This document shows positions 1-13,178 of a stretch of DNA of 64,000 bases, piece after piece. The stretch comes from Psettodes erumei (taxonomy: Eukaryota > Chordata > Actinopteri > Pleuronectiformes > Psettodidae). The notes under the pieces are model-generated. The model was given only the letters and a program-made list of their open reading frames with translations. It ran no database searches and was not told the DNA's origin. The translations under genes and the position numbers were made by a program. How positions within the stretch are numbered: the stretch's first letter is position 1; every line of letters starts with the position of its first letter. Location: assembly GCA_016785225.1 (NCBI GenBank), contig JAFBJZ010000376.1:558001-622000 (forward strand). Reading direction: 5' to 3'.

Positions 1-1151
1 TGATTGGCTTTGCTGAGACTCACTGTCGACTTTAGCTTTAATAGATGGTCCGAGCCCGAAGCCTGGCTGTGTGGTGTTTAGTCTCCATTTTCTCTGTGTT
101 GTTTGGCCTCATCTCTGCTCTGACAGACATGGGACATGTAAAATGAAGACTGATGCGCAGTGTTTTCTCAGGTCTTGATGAAGGCTTCGTTGTTGTTGCT
201 GCTGCACACTAGTGTCTGCAAGCATGTGAGCGACATTAGAAATGAACAGAGCCGCAGTCGTTCTGCACGGTGTGAGCCTGTTTGACTCGCAACTGCAGTT
301 GTTGCTTCGCTGACTCACTGTTTTTGCTGTGAGTTTGTGAGACCAGATGAGATGAGACCAGTACATTAATAACTATTAGTGGATTCTTACTGGAAAGGCC
401 TAACTCAATCCATGCTGGTGTAAAATTGTAACTGGTTTCTGTATTCATTCTGATTGTGGAAGGGCTAAAAACGTAACCTCCCATGTGTGGGTTTGTTATT
501 AAAAACTCTGAAAACCTTGGTAATTTTTTTTTCTGTTGTCAACTTTCACTTTTGTTTGTTTGTACACAGGGTGCAAATGAACAAGGGAACTGCACTCATT
601 AAGATTTGCCTCTTTAAATGAAGGTAAATGCTGTGCCACCCCCAGCTTTGGCCCGTCAGAATAGGGAGAATAAATGGACCCAGAGACAAAGAAGAAATCC
701 CGATTAATCAGAACAGAATCTATTTTTTTTTTTTGTTTGTTGCTTATTTCCAGACTCAAAGGTAAGAAGTAAAGATGAGGAGTCACGAAGAGAGACTTTG
801 ACGTCAGAATGAAGTTTAGTAGAAATAGTGCATCTTGGTTCGACGTTGAGTCAAGTGTGTTTTGTGAAGTTTTATCTTGGCCTTTGGTAGGAAGGTTGCT
901 TTTGGAAATGTTAAATGCTGAAGACCACACAATCATATTTTTTGTACAGCTCGAGGCCTCAGTGTCATAGATACTGTAAACTGAAGAGGCCACGTTCTGT
1001 GGACAAGTGGAGGCTTTTTAATTAGAAAGTAACGGGTCTTATCCACTGGTTAATTTGTAGACGTGTCACTGATGTGTCAGCTCTGCAGCGCAGATCCATC
1101 ACTTTGTCGTCCGAGATCAATAACTCCCACCATCTCCCCTTCCCCCACCAG
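1..1151 (+). other. add1: Last intron of the alpha-adducin gene
   Basis: This stretch precedes the terminal add1 coding exon and ends in a pyrimidine-rich splice acceptor (CCCCCACCAG, ending at 1151). I see no exon in it that I can support; the open frames on both strands are short, low in complexity and unlike adducin. The earlier add1 exons should lie to the left of the window. A small alternatively spliced penultimate exon exists in mammalian ADD1, but I could not find a counterpart here. Confidence 0.6.
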
Positions 1152-1432
1152 AGTCCTTGCCTGAACAAACATACAAGGATGAGAGCGATGCAGCCACCCT
1201 GAGACAGACCCTTCCAGATTTAACGCCCGACGACCCCTCCGACGCCCCAGCACTTCCCGCCGAGGACTCTGCCTCTGTCCCCGCCACCGCAGACGCAGCC
1301 GAGGGGGAGGAGGCCGGTGACGCCGGCGACCAGGAGGGCGACGAGTCCCCCAGTAAATCGCCCTCCAAAAAGAAAAAGAAGTTCCGCACTCCTTCCTTCC
1401 TAAAGAAAAACAAAAAAAAGACAGAGTCCTAG
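1152..1432 (+). CDS. add1: Alpha-adducin, terminal coding exon (partial gene)
   Basis: Adducins cap actin filament ends and recruit spectrin to the membrane skeleton. The exon encodes about 92 residues of the tail. It opens with a segment reading DESDAATLRQTLPDLTPDD, which closely matches the human alpha-adducin tail, continues through an acidic Ala/Pro/Glu-rich linker, and ends in the lysine-rich MARCKS-related domain (SPSKKKKKFRTPSFLKK, then a KKK-rich end and the stop at 1430-1432). In known adducins this domain binds calmodulin and is phosphorylated by PKC at the serine of RTPSFLKK, which is present. The acceptor ends at 1151 and the exon enters in frame with two bases of a split codon. 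The alpha paralogue is preferred over beta or gamma because of the DSDAAT...TLPDL segment and the adjacent nop14, as in human 4p16.3. Only the last exon is inside the window. Confidence 0.93.
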
Positions 1433-3540
1433 ATCGGAGAATGTTGGATGGGTCCTCAAGGCTGGCCTCTGCTTCTTTTCACGTTTGCTTTTCGTCCGCT
1501 TCCATTGCACCCTTCCAGCGAGCAGCAGCTACACAGTTACGCTTTTTTGTTGTTTTTTTGTTTGATACCATTTGTTGCTGGCTTATTAACCAATTTTCCC
1601 TCGTTAGTGTGTGCCAACTTTGTATACAGTGTAAAAAAATGATTGCATAAAGGTTTTTAATTATTAGAGGCTTTTAGTTGTGAGTGAGTGATGCGCTCAG
1701 TCTTGTCCACTCCACCTGGCCTTTTATGCATGTCTATTACTATAGGCCCACACACTTGATGTGAGGTTTTAGGGTTTTATCACCCTCATGTCTTTTTTTT
1801 TTTTTTAAGAGAGTATTACTAAACTGTTGTAACCACTAGAATGTATTGGGATTGTATCAAAATGTCAAAGTGTCTTTTAAAATACAGTGAATGCAGAAAG
1901 AAAGGCTTGTACCCTCTCATTTCTGGTGGTAAATTCCGACAGTGAGGTCGACAAATTGCATAGTGTTAATTTTACCTTGAAAGCTGTGTGCCCATGTAAT
2001 TACATGTCAGCAGGCCAGTATAGTGCAGTGGATTATTTACCCATGGAAAATGTCATCCATATTAATACGACCATAATCCAAAATTTGGATCAAGCCATCT
2101 TCATTCAAGCTAAATCGTGTCCGAGATCAGAAGTCGTTTACCTGCGAGTATTCGGCACGGCCTTAACGGGTTTGTTGTGTTGTGCTTTAGATCTTCATGT
2201 GATGGGAAGATTTGATATTTCACAGATGCATTATAAACACCTGTATCTGTTAACCTGCCGACTGTTTAAACATCGTGATGTCGAGCGTGACTCAGAGCAA
2301 AGTGTGTGAGTCATCCACAGAAGAGAATGCCAGACAGCCACGCTGCTCGCCGATTATTGCCGGGGTTGATCATTTATTTGCTTCTGGCTGTTGGACTTTA
2401 ATATGAAGGAATGTTTAAAAAAAAAACCAACAAATTCTCAATTTATGTTTTTCATTCAATGTAATTATTGGTTCTTGGATTTTGCTTTTCACTTGCCCCT
2501 TGATTTCTCTCTGTTTCTAGAAATGGAGAGCTATAATACATATTGGGTGCGATTACATATTTCATTTTGTTCTTGAGTACGTCAGTTTTTGTTGTTTTTT
2601 TTTTAACTTGTTGCGCTTTTTCTCACGAAGTAGATTGAGCCATAACGACTTGCTGTGAGAGAGCACTGTGAACCTCCTCTTTTATAAACCACTGTCTGGT
2701 GACTGGTACCACACATTGCTTTTAAGGATAGCCACAGTCCATTGTAGAAGTAGATAACAGTTGTTACAGAATATGTGATTGACGATGTCACTGTTGCAAA
2801 GCTGCACGATCAATCATGTTTCAGAACCCTCAACCTGGACTGAACCTGTGTAAGACACCACTCTGAGCAAATGGACTTTGCCACTGAACATCTGTGCGTT
2901 TCCAGTTAGAGCAAAGACATACTGGAGAGGCGATGACGTTTTTAAAATATAGATTTGTCACTGATGCGTAATCATCGGTGCGATTTGTGAGAGCTGTGCT
3001 TGAGGTTGCAGGACATTAATACCAAGGCCATCTCCATGCATTCGCTTCCTGACGTGTGTCTATTCATGCTGTTTTAGTGAAGGGTTACTCATCCGTCTAT
3101 CTGGCAACTCTAATAGGAATCTTCACCTAACCTGAGATGCTTAAAAAGCTGGGCCTTGGTTCACTGCAGGTGGTTTTACTTACAGCGCTGCATATAAGCT
3201 GAGAATGTCTAACTCCTGAAGGACTGCATGTGTAGAGTGCTTAGAGCGTGTACCGTCCTCTTAAACTGTAACTACCCCTTTATTTGATTTATATTTTATT
3301 TTAGCTTTAGTGTGCTGATGATAATACTAAAGACTTTCTATTCATGGTTTTCATTTGAGTCAACCACATTTATTATTATTTTTAATCCCACAGCTATGAT
3401 TTGTATTCTATGTCTGAAATACTTCAAATTCAAATGTCTCATCATTATACCATCTACAGATGTAATACTTCTCCACCTCTCTTTTCTCATGGTTCTGCCT
3501 CTTTTACAGCCATGAATAAAAAAACACTACATTGAAAATA
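1433..3540 (+). other. add1: add1 3' UTR, with probable polyadenylation signal
   Basis: About 2.1 kb of AT-rich sequence follows the add1 stop codon without another recognisable gene. A canonical AATAAA lies at 3515-3520 just before an A-rich stretch and is the best distal polyadenylation signal. An ATAAA-like signal near 1646-1652 could give a short 3' UTR. The length is inferred from these motifs only; a transcript would be needed to fix the true end. Confidence 0.5.
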
Positions 3541-3779
3541 AGTATTTTGTATTCATTTACCTGTAAATAACACTGTGAAGAGTAAGAGGTACATGTGAGC
3601 TCAGCGACTTGAGGTGTTCAGGACCTGAGATCCTGAACCCTGAAGGTGTTATATCTATACCACAACATAAAGTGAAAACTGGTTATTTTATATCTTACTT
3701 TTGGGATAACACATAAAATCAGGTTCTCGTTTATTTGCTCAGGTTGCGCTGACCAGTTTTCCGTGTAATCAATCCATGC

Positions 3780-4016
3780 CCTTATTTTGAAGGATGACCG
3801 CTGGAGGCGCTGTGGGCAATTTAACACCGGAAGTACTCTTCCGTTTTCAACTCTGACCTCAGGCTGCGCACGCTGGAAATGGGAACGCAGTGAAACAACG
3901 TGGAAAGTTCGAGATAAAAACTCATTATTCGTTGAATTTAGCGTTGGCAGAGATTAGGTGTCACATGTTTCCGTCTTCCTGAGCCTAATAGCTCGACTCC
4001 TCAACGCGACGGGAAG
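3780..4016 (+). promoter_or_regulatory. nop14: nop14 promoter and non-coding first exon
   Basis: Just upstream of nop14 is a CpG-bearing stretch without a TATA box. It holds a perfect ETS/GABP-type core CCGGAAGT at 3827-3834 and an inverted half-match CTTCCG at 3838-3843. ETS sites of this type are typical of TATA-less housekeeping and ribosome-biogenesis promoters. A good splice donor (GGGAAG/GTAAAC, exon end 4016) matches the acceptor directly before the nop14 ATG at 4296, which implies a 5' non-coding exon ending at 4016. The transcription start is inferred to lie between about 3845 and 3900. Confidence 0.55.
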
Positions 4017-4295
4017 GTAAACACCTTAAGAAGCTAACGCAGCTAATGTTAGCCAAGAGGGGTTCTATTAAATACTCCTTTAATTCATTTAGTGCATTAA
4101 ATAAGTGTTTAAATTGTCTGATTCGTTTGAATTTCTCAGATAGGCATGACCTGTCCAACAGTTACTTGTAGCTTAAATATATGAATATTTTTGGAGGGGT
4201 ACGTAGGTCGTGTTACCGTTGAACTGCGTTGCATTATACAGAGATTTGTTTGTGATATTGTGATGTCAGCTCATCCGTCCTCTGTTCTGCCACAG

Positions 4296-7200
4296 ATGGG
4301 GAAGGCGCCTAAGAAGAGGAGCCTTGCTGACAAGGTCCGAAAGACCAAGACCTCCACAGAGATCAAAAACAACCCCTTTGAGGTGAAAATCAACCGGAAG
4401 AAATTTGATGTTCTCGGCAGAAAATCCAAGCACGATGTGGGTCTGCCTGGTGTGTCCCGATCCAAAGCCATTAGTAAGGTAAGAGAAAATATGCCGTTGC
4501 TCCGCACCATCTTCACACTGCCACAGCGTTTCTGCTAACTGCCAGTAAATAGGCAAACATTATTATGTGTCTAAAGCTCATCATACACAGGGTCCTACAA
4601 GTAGCTGAACTTAAATTAAACCCATTTTATCATACAGTTAGGTTAGGGCTCGGTTAGCTTCTGAATAAGATACAAGAGATTCTGCAGCCCGATTAAATGG
4701 GAAGAAAAATTCAAACTCAAACTACTACTGTTGCACTGTATCTGGCAGCCATGGGTCAGGGCTCACACCTCATTGGACACTGTCTGTGCTGTGAAGCCTG
4801 GTGCTCACAGCGTCATGCTGGGAGAGGGATTTTACACAGGAGGGGCTGAGAGCCTTGAAAGGAACCACGACCATAATACTAAGTACAAGTAAAAGTGAGG
4901 AGACGAGCAGACTCTGCATGTGACTACTTTTTTCCTCTGTTTTGTGACTTTACATGTATATACTGTATGTATACATACAATTGTTTCAATTGATGAGTGC
5001 AGCCACCTTGACTTAAGTCTTGGTGCACTCTAAAATGTACAAATTGGCCTCTTCTAACAAATACACAACAGAAATCACAAGCAGTGTTGTTCAATCTTTT
5101 GACCTGTAGAGAAAAGAGACCCTCCTGAAGGAATACAAACAGAAGACCAAGTCCAACAAATTCATCGACCGACGCTTTGGAGAGTATGACACCAAGATTG
5201 CCCCAGAGGACAAGATCCTGCAGCGGTTTGCAATGGAGAGACAGGTCAGTGATTGGGTTGGGTTGATTTTTTTTTCTGAAGTTGTTTACCTTGCTCTCTA
5301 TCTGGTTAATACTCAGCTTGTATTAATTGTGCATTATCTCTCAGCGTGGCCACGAAAAGAAGGACATGTACAACCTGAACGAGGAGGAAGAGCTCACGCA
5401 TTATGGCCAGTCGCTGGCTGAAATGGAGAAATTCAACGACCTCATGAATAGCGATGACGAATCAGAAGAGAAGGGACTTTTGTCAGGTGAGTTTTGAAAG
5501 ATTTTAAACTCTTGAATTAATTTCAAATATATTAGGTTTTTTGTATGCATTGGATTTCTTTAACATTAATGAATGTGGTACGTTGGTTTCCCTCTTACCA
5601 TCATAAAACATGTTTGGTGTTTATAAGATTATTGTTTCTAAAAATGTTAATATCTTTTACATGAATCCATTCAGGAGCAATGACAACATTTCTCTTTCTC
5701 ATCTAGCTGAACTGACTGCTTCCCACTTCGGAGGAGGAGGGGGCCTCCTCAGAAAAAAAGCCTCGGGAGAGGAGGAGGAGGGAAGCCAGAAGGCCAAGTC
5801 CAGACAGGAACTCATTGAAGAGCTCATCCAGAAGTCCAAGCAGGAGAAGGTGAGCTGGCAACACATGCTGATGGGGACCCACTGTCCTATTTAATTGTAT
5901 TATAATTAATAGGTGTCTTTATCTTGTGGAATTTCATTTTATTGGTGACTGCTGATGATTGTTGTAGTGATCTGCAGAAGATGTGGTTTGGACCAGAGTG
6001 TTAACTTTTGGGTTCTTTCGTAGCGGGAGCGGCAGGTGCAGAAAGAGGAGGCGCAGGAGCTGACGGAGAAACTGGATCAGGATTGGAAGAGCATCCAGGC
6101 TCTTATGGTGAAAAAGACACCCAAAGCCGAAAATGCCGATAAGCAGGAGGAGAAACCCAAGGTAGGCACACACCAGTCAGTCGGCAGGATGCTGTCGTTC
6201 CTCCCCCCTTGTGCTTTCTCTTCCTCAGTGGGATGATGCATGTTTTGTTCTCCCTCTGCTTCCTCTCTGGTTTGCAGTTGGACGCGTACGACATGATGGT
6301 CAGAGAGCTCGGCTTCGAGATGAAGGCTCAGCCTTCAGAGAAGATGAAAACCCCGGAGGAGCTCGCCAGGGAGGAGAGGGAGAAGCTGCAGAGACTGGAG
6401 GTACGTTCGGAAAGCGAGGTGGCTGCCGAGCGGTTTCATCTCAGCGCGAGCATTTAACATGCTTTAATGCTGTTTGTGTGACGGTACATTTCTTTGCTCT
6501 CTGCTCTCTCCAGGCTGACCGGCTGAGGAGGATGAGGGGAGATGAAGTCGGGGACAGCGCACAGCGTCCAATACACATGTCTGCTGATGACCTCAATGAC
6601 GGCTTCATCCTGGATAAAGATGACAAGAAGACTCTGTCTTATCAGGTATGAGGCTCCACAGCACGGGGGGGTTGTGGTTACATTTTCTCTGGAATACTCT
6701 TCACTTTTTTCCCCATTTTCTTCATTTAATACAGAATATTTTTTATTCATTTATCCTCTGTATGTGTAGGATGGGAAATGGAACATTGGAGAGGAGTCTG
6801 AGGAAGATGGGGATGAAGATGAAGAAGAGGGAGAGAGCGGCGAGGACAATGAATCGGAGGCAGAGGAGCAAGATGAAGATGGGGATGGAGATGAGGAGGA
6901 GGAGGATGGGGAGGAGGGCAGCAGTGAAGAGGAGGAGGAAGAAGAAGACGGGCACTCTGACCTGGACTCAGAGCAAGAAAGCGAGGATGAGGAGAGACAG
7001 GAGCCCAGTGCTGGACCGAAGAAGAGCCTGAGCAAAGAGGAGATGAAGGCCCAGCAGGAGGCAGCTAAATCAGAGCTCCCATACACATTCACCGGTAAAT
7101 ACACGCAAAAATAGAAATTTGGTTTAAGTTTAGCATGACATTGTTGATAGATAAGTATCCTGAGTGAAGCTGAGATGAGTTTTCATCCTCAGCGTTCTCC

Positions 7201-10200
7201 CCTTTTGTGAAGCACTGAAATGAACTGTTACTGTGTTCCTCCAGCTCCTGAGAGCTACAACGACCTCAAAGATCTGCTCTGTGGCCACACCCCTGACAAC
7301 CAGCGCCTCATCCTGGCCAGGAATCAGAAGTGCAACCACCCAAGTTTGGCTGTCGGCAATAAGCTTAAACTGCAGGTAGGTACAGTATGGTGTAAGCTTT
7401 ATCTTTGTACATTAGTGTGACAATGTTGTAGCCAGTTTTTAGTCTGACATTGTCATCTCTGTCTCAGAAACTGTTTGGCTTTCTTTTGGAATACATTGGA
7501 GAACTGGCCACTAGGAGTCCACCTGAACTCACCACCGTGGATAAACTCATACCGTGAGTCCAAAGGGTCTTGTTCTTTGTCACATCTTAGCGCTCTAAAT
7601 GCAGATGTGTTTCTTCAACTCATTGACGACCGCCTCTTTAATTCCCTGTAGAGAGCTGTACGCTCTGTGTCAGATGTTCCCGGAGGCGGCCTGCAAGGCC
7701 ATGCAGAGCATCCTCGGAGATGCCGGTCACAGCATGGAGGAGGTGCTGGAGGTCAAAGGGCATGTTGCTTTCCCAGCATTAGACATGGTATGGATCAGTT
7801 AAGCCGTCTCCAAAAACCCTCATCTGAAAAATCCCTTCATGAAGGTTACAATTGTCAGGTTTACAAAGAGGGAGACAGCGCTCCCCTCATCCCCAGTGGA
7901 AATTAAACCCTTTCTTTTCACATCAAATGGGAATAATCTCTGTTCCACATCCTTTTCTTACGTGTGGTGACAAATGCAGTTTCTTTTTGTGTGTGTTTCA
8001 AGCTGATCTACCTGAAGGTGACCGCCCTGCTGTTTCCTACCTCAGACTTCAGACACCCAGTTACAACTCCAGCACTGCTTTTCATGAGCCAGGCTCTCAC
8101 CAAGGTAGACACGGCCTTCAGTGTGTTTGTTATTGTCTGTGTTGTTGCAGCTGGATTCGCTCTGTTTGGATTGTTTGCCTACCTGCCTGTGTGTGTTTGT
8201 GTTACGTCTTCATTGTTATTTCTAAAGGGATTTCACAATCTGTTATTCCGTTTGAATCCAGCTCTCATCCTTTCGTTCATTCATATATCCCCTTCAGACA
8301 TTTTGTATTATTCATCATAAAATTTCCAGATTACACAGGCTGTGTGACATCAGACTGAGAGCTGTTTCAGAGCCTCACACTCAGTCTTTACATGGCTGAA
8401 CTGAATCATAACACAAATTTCTCTGGGTGGATGGATGTTTTGACATTAATACTCAATCGTCCCAATGTGTGTTTCTGTCTGCATCCTCAGTGTCCAGTGA
8501 GATCATTACAGGATGTCACGGCGGGATTAGTGCTGTGTTGTCTGGCAGTGGAGTACGTCTCTTTTTCAAAGCGCTTCCTGCCTGAGCTCATCAACTTCCT
8601 GGCTGGAACGCTGCACCTGGCCGTGCAGGACAAGACCTCCTTAGGTAGCTTCACGGTTCATGTTGGTGCTCATTTCTTACAGTATTTGTGGTGCCGGCAA
8701 CCACAGGGCGACACAGAACTGACGGACTTTGTGTTGCAGGTTACACCGTGGTGCCGCCGTTCAGGCCGTCGGGGAAGAACGGCGATCTGCTGGTGCTGTC
8801 GGACCCAGAGTCTTGCGAGAGCTGGAGCAAGACAGAACTGCCGCTGTCTGCTGCCCAACACCTGGAGCTCAAAAATGAGCCCGACAGAGACCAGCACAGG
8901 TAGGAGCATGGGAGTGTTCTACCTGGAGGGGAAGAAGCTGGTCTAACCCAAAACCATAAACTGATCTGATGGTATCTCAGTCACTTGGCAACAACTTTAT
9001 TATTCTTGATTCAAATTTATTTTAATGCTGTGGCAACAGTTTGAGCTTTGTCTTCACAAAGCTCCTCATGTTCAGTTTGGACCAGAGTACCGCCAAGATG
9101 TAATTTAAGCACCGGAACATGTGCTCGTACGGATCTCTGCTCGAACCAGCGTGTTACCTGCACAGACTGTATGGCTCAGAGCTGACACATCCACTCGTGT
9201 GATGCTGACGAGTCGCCAGCATGGTTTCACGCAGCAGCTGGTGTGTGGGCACCGGGCAGAGCTTTGGAAAACAGGCTTCGGCAGACCAATGTTTGTGCAC
9301 AGTTTGTGACAGTATGCATTTTTATTTTGTGCTCAGCTATAATTAATACCCATAACACACCATAAAACCTTCACTCAAAGTTGCTTTTGTCAGATAATTT
9401 CACTTATCTGGTATATTCGTTGATAAAAGAAATAAGTCAGCCGGTGAGTCACAAGGAATAATAATTAAAATGACTCATACGGGGCCTTGCTGTAACCTGT
9501 AATATCCGTTCAGTGAATCATCCTCAAGTGGTCTGGTCCGGTCCAGTCTCCTCCACACAGTTAAAAAAAACCAGCGCTCACACCTGGTGCCCAGTCATGT
9601 TCTAATTCCCCCGTTCCTCCAGGCCACGCTGCGACACCCGCACACCGGCAGCAGCTGTGTGCCAACAGTGTAGTAGCCGTGGTAATTACTGCCATGGTGA
9701 TCCTGCAGAGGCCTCGGGGGAGGGGGAGGGCAGAGGGAGTGAGCACTGCATTAAGGTCAAAGTGTTTCCAAACGCGTGAAGATGAACGCAGATACTGTGA
9801 ACTCGTGTGGGAATTGTGAGCAGCAGTTCAGTGGTGTGGAGACAAATGGCAAAATAATCTGAAACTGAAATGTCTGTCTACGCTTCTTACGTTCTCTCGC
9901 CGCAGGTTGATGTGTTTGTCGACTTGCCTGGACTTGGTGAAGCGGTGCTGCCTGCTCTACAAAGACCTCCCATCCTTCCCGCACGTCTTCCAGCCAATCA
10001 GGATGCTGCTTTCCAAACACCTTTCAGCCCAAACATTACCAGAGACATTACAGGTTGGTGCCAGATAGGCTTTACGCAGCAGCGTCCGTCGTTTGTTTCT
10101 TCTCTGTCACTGAAAGCGGTGTCTTATTTAAGATTTTACCAATGGTTTCTTATTTGCGTTGCAGGAGCTTCTCAGTGAGATCCTGGGCACCATCAGCAGC

Positions 10201-10761
10201 GTCCCTGTGATGCACAGACGACTAGTTTTTGAGAAGAAGAAGCCTATTCCTCTAAAGCTGCTCACACCCAAGATTGTGGAAATGTAAGTAATGAAATTAA
10301 GGAAAAGCCTCTTCCTGACAATGTCAAAATCAAGTTGCCCGTCCAGATGCAAGGATTACACCTGCAAATGTTCTGGTAGTGCATCTGTATCTCACTGGAA
10401 TCTCTGCTATTTGTCAGCTTGGACTATGGAAAGAAGCGTGGCAGCACCAGAGAGGAGAAAGAGAAGGAGCGACTGAAGCACAAATACAAGAAGGAGTTCA
10501 AGGGCGCTTTGAGGGAGATCAGGAAGGACGCACGCTTCCTGGCCAGAGAGAAGCTCAATGAAATCATGAGCAGGTGCAGATTAACACTGAAACTCCCACA
10601 TGGAAGTGAATGAAATGTTCCTGGTGAAAAAGCCTTTTACCTTTTGTACATTTCTGTGTTCCAGAGACGCAGAGAGGAAGAGGAAGGTGAAGGAGCTCTT
10701 CGGCAGCCTGGCCACTCAGGAGGGAGAGTGGAAGGCCCTGAAGAGGAAGAAGAGGAAGTGA
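4296..10761 (+). CDS. nop14: Nucleolar protein 14, complete gene (18 coding exons)
   Basis: NOP14 is an SSU-processome factor needed for pre-18S rRNA processing and 40S subunit assembly in the nucleolus; in yeast it works with Noc4 and Emg1. Coding exons: 4296-4478, 5110-5244, 5345-5486, 5707-5849, 6024-6161, 6278-6400, 6514-6645, 6770-7094, 7245-7375, 7468-7553, 7652-7787, 8003-8104, 8491-8644, 8740-8899, 9906-10053, 10165-10283, 10418-10573, 10665-10761. They sum to 2610 bp, i.e. 869 residues plus stop (human about 857), all with GT-AG borders and no frame break. Diagnostic segments in order: NNPFEVKINRKKF, KHDVGLPGVSRSKA, ELTHYGQSL, SHFGGGGGLL, DAYDMMVRELGFEMKAQP, HMSADDLNDGF, a long Asp/Glu tract (about residues 335-415, exon 6770-7094), LLFPTSDFRHPV, KEFKGALREIRKD, and a basic tail. 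The ATG follows its acceptor directly; an upstream in-frame ATG at 4263 lies in the intron. Confidence 0.96.
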
Positions 10762-11030
10762 AGAGCAGAATTTCATTCTCCTTTGTCTGTTCCTTTTCAT
10801 GTGGACTTCTGTTCAGGGTCGGATACCAACCTGTGCGAGGTTGTAACTTGAGGAACTGGTAACTGTATAGATCCTCTTTTATCACGAGGACAAATTTAAC
10901 CTCTTGTTACTCGCCTTTTATACTGTTTGAGAAATAGCTGTCAGGATTCCATCCTTATTTCCTCCAGCAGAATCCATGACTACAGCGTGCAAAAACACAG
11001 GAAAAATAAATAACCTTTTCTTTTAAAGGT
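10762..11030 (+). other. nop14: nop14 3' UTR with polyadenylation signal
   Basis: A short 3' UTR follows the nop14 stop codon. The AATAAA at 11005-11010 is the first canonical signal and is followed by a T-rich stretch. The true cleavage site is inferred to be within about 10-30 bases after it. Confidence 0.6.
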
Positions 11031-12480
11031 GCCTCATATTTGCTCAAAGGTGCACACAGTTTTACTGTCAAACTTAAATTGAGAAAAAAACAGTAAAACT
11101 TTTAATCATCTTCAGATATTCAGGTTCTGGGTGAAGGTCATTTTCAGAATTGAGGTCAGAGGCTTCACCATGTGACAGTTTGAACATTTAACAGTCACCC
11201 GACCTCCACGTGACACAAAGAACTCAAACAGGAAACAGGGATTCAAAGGCGGCCATGGTAAAGTTTTACCTGTCCGACAGGAAGAACTGGTTAAAGTTTG
11301 TTAGGTTTGGCTTTTAGTGGTGGAAGATCTGGTGTGGTCTGCGTGGCTGCTGCTGCTTCTCAGGATACATAAACATTATCATGTCATTCTGAAGGTTTAC
11401 TCAGTGCTAACATAGCCACGCCCGGGATTGGACTGTGGAAGGGCTCCAAAGCCTTGGCTGACATTTAGACACATGCCACCAAACGAGAAGCTCTAGGTGC
11501 TGTAAGAGATGAGGTAATATTAAAGTTCTTTTTGCAACATCTAAAGCATTTTTTGTTTAAGTCATCTCACCTGATGTAGCCTCATCTGCTGTCCCTCCAG
11601 TAGCTTCCTGTAGGACCATCTCATAATGGAATCTGCATTGATTTGCAACTGGCCTTGGCCACCAACCGCTGATGCATTCTCCCAGCTCGGCTCACTGCAT
11701 TGTGCTACTGTCAACCGTTTTGACAAGAGCTGTCTGGGGCATCACTTGCTCTTCCTCTAGAGATGCCTAGCATAGCAGTCAGACTGGAAAACTGACAGTT
11801 AATGGCTTTGAGATGCATCTTGGAATTATTTTTCTATTCAAGTTCTAATGCCATTCATTTAAATGTCTTGATTATCTTGAAAATGTGGTGCGGCTGCACA
11901 CAGATGTGTATTACGCCGTACTGTATAACAGTACAGGTGATGAGAAGCTGCTGATGCATTTGGTGTCAGTGTTAACGGAGCAGAGCTGTCTCCAAGGACG
12001 GACATTTGTGAGTGCACGTCTACCTCCACTTTCTCAGTATCCGACAGATCCCGCAGCTAGACAGCTGGGTACAGTACATAGTCAAGGTCAACATGCTTTA
12101 TTATGATAAAGGTTCAGTGGCTACAGGCAGGATTAAAAAGACATTTTTCCCTGATTGAAATGTATCAGAAATCACGGTACATCAATTCATAAATCCTTAT
12201 TTTGCTGAAATCCTGGGAAAATATTGAAATCCTAAAAATAGCCACTTGTTTTCGGTGCATGAGCACATCCTCTTTTGTCTCCCAGATGATTGTTTGGCAG
12301 CCAGCTGACACATGCCTGTTTTCACACACACACTCATTCCCGTTGCTCTTGTGAGGGGGATTGACAGTTTTGTGCCTTGACATCCAGCTGGCGTCAGGCG
12401 TCACAATGTTTACAAGAGCTTGCCATTGAACCCACACATTAACACATAGATGCAAATGAGCAGACCTCAGCAATGGCACC
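11031..12480. other. Intergenic spacer between convergent nop14 and synuclein genes
   Basis: About 1.45 kb separate the inferred ends of two genes that face each other tail to tail. A 73-codon + strand frame at 11885-12106 was considered, but it has no recognisable domain, no splice context and no promoter. Reverse-strand AATAAA signals (for example at 12097-12102) could extend the synuclein 3' UTR into this spacer. I see no RNA gene or clear repeat here. Confidence 0.5.
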
Positions 12481-13178
12481 TTTTTTCCCACAGATTTTAT
12501 TCAACACTTAAATCCAAATAAATTCATATCACAGCAAATTGAGCTGAAATAGTTTACATGCTCTTGGTTTTCAAAAGTCCATTCAGTATGAGATATATTT
12601 GTTATAGCAGTGATAACTTAAAAAATACAATATGAAAGCACAAATAGCTCAGCACTTCATAGTCCACCGCAAAAAACAGTGACAGTATACAGACAAAAAT
12701 AGAGAATATCATTACGCTTCCAACCAGATCACTGTAAATTGTTCATTTGTATAGAGACACTTAGGTGCTTGAAGTGGTAAATTGTGGTGTATTTCCGGGT
12801 TTGAGTTCTTGACATAACTGCACAGTTGACGGGAAACGGACACGCGTGCGCTCACGCAGACCGGGTGGCCTTCTCAGTGGGAGGGAGTCACTGTGAACGG
12901 CAGCTGGTCACCGACGACACACACCTGAGGTCCCCACTCAGGACGGATGTGAACACACGCACACACACACACACACACGTTCACACTCGCACGGCATCTC
13001 TTTCCCCACAACATTTACACACATAGTGCTGCACAGACACACACGACAACACACGCACGGACGCAAAGACGCTGGGCACAGACTCCGGGAAGGACCAATA
13101 CGAGGCACGACGGGACTTGGCAGAGCGACATGAATGTTTTTCGGTCATTGGACTCTGATTGCGAGAGTCTCAGCCGGT
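12481..13178 (-). other. snca: Synuclein 3' UTR
   Basis: Downstream of the synuclein stop codon (minus strand) there is about 0.7 kb before a reverse-strand AATAAA at 12496-12501. The UTR carries an interrupted CA/TG tract at about 12955-13060 close to the stop. The extent is inferred from the signal and not from a transcript. Confidence 0.5.

Noticed and set aside
4263..4295. Upstream in-frame ATG before the nop14 start
   Set aside because: It lies in the intron: a pyrimidine-rich tract and CAG acceptor end exactly at 4295, and the protein from 4296 aligns with the NOP14 N-terminus.
6743..7104. Minus-strand frames with poly-Ser or hydrophobic runs
   Set aside because: They are the antisense of the acidic nop14 exon 6770-7094.
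4479..10664. snoRNA genes in nop14 introns
   Set aside because: Genes for nucleolar proteins often host snoRNAs, but I found no box C/D pair with terminal stems nor an H/ACA fold by eye.
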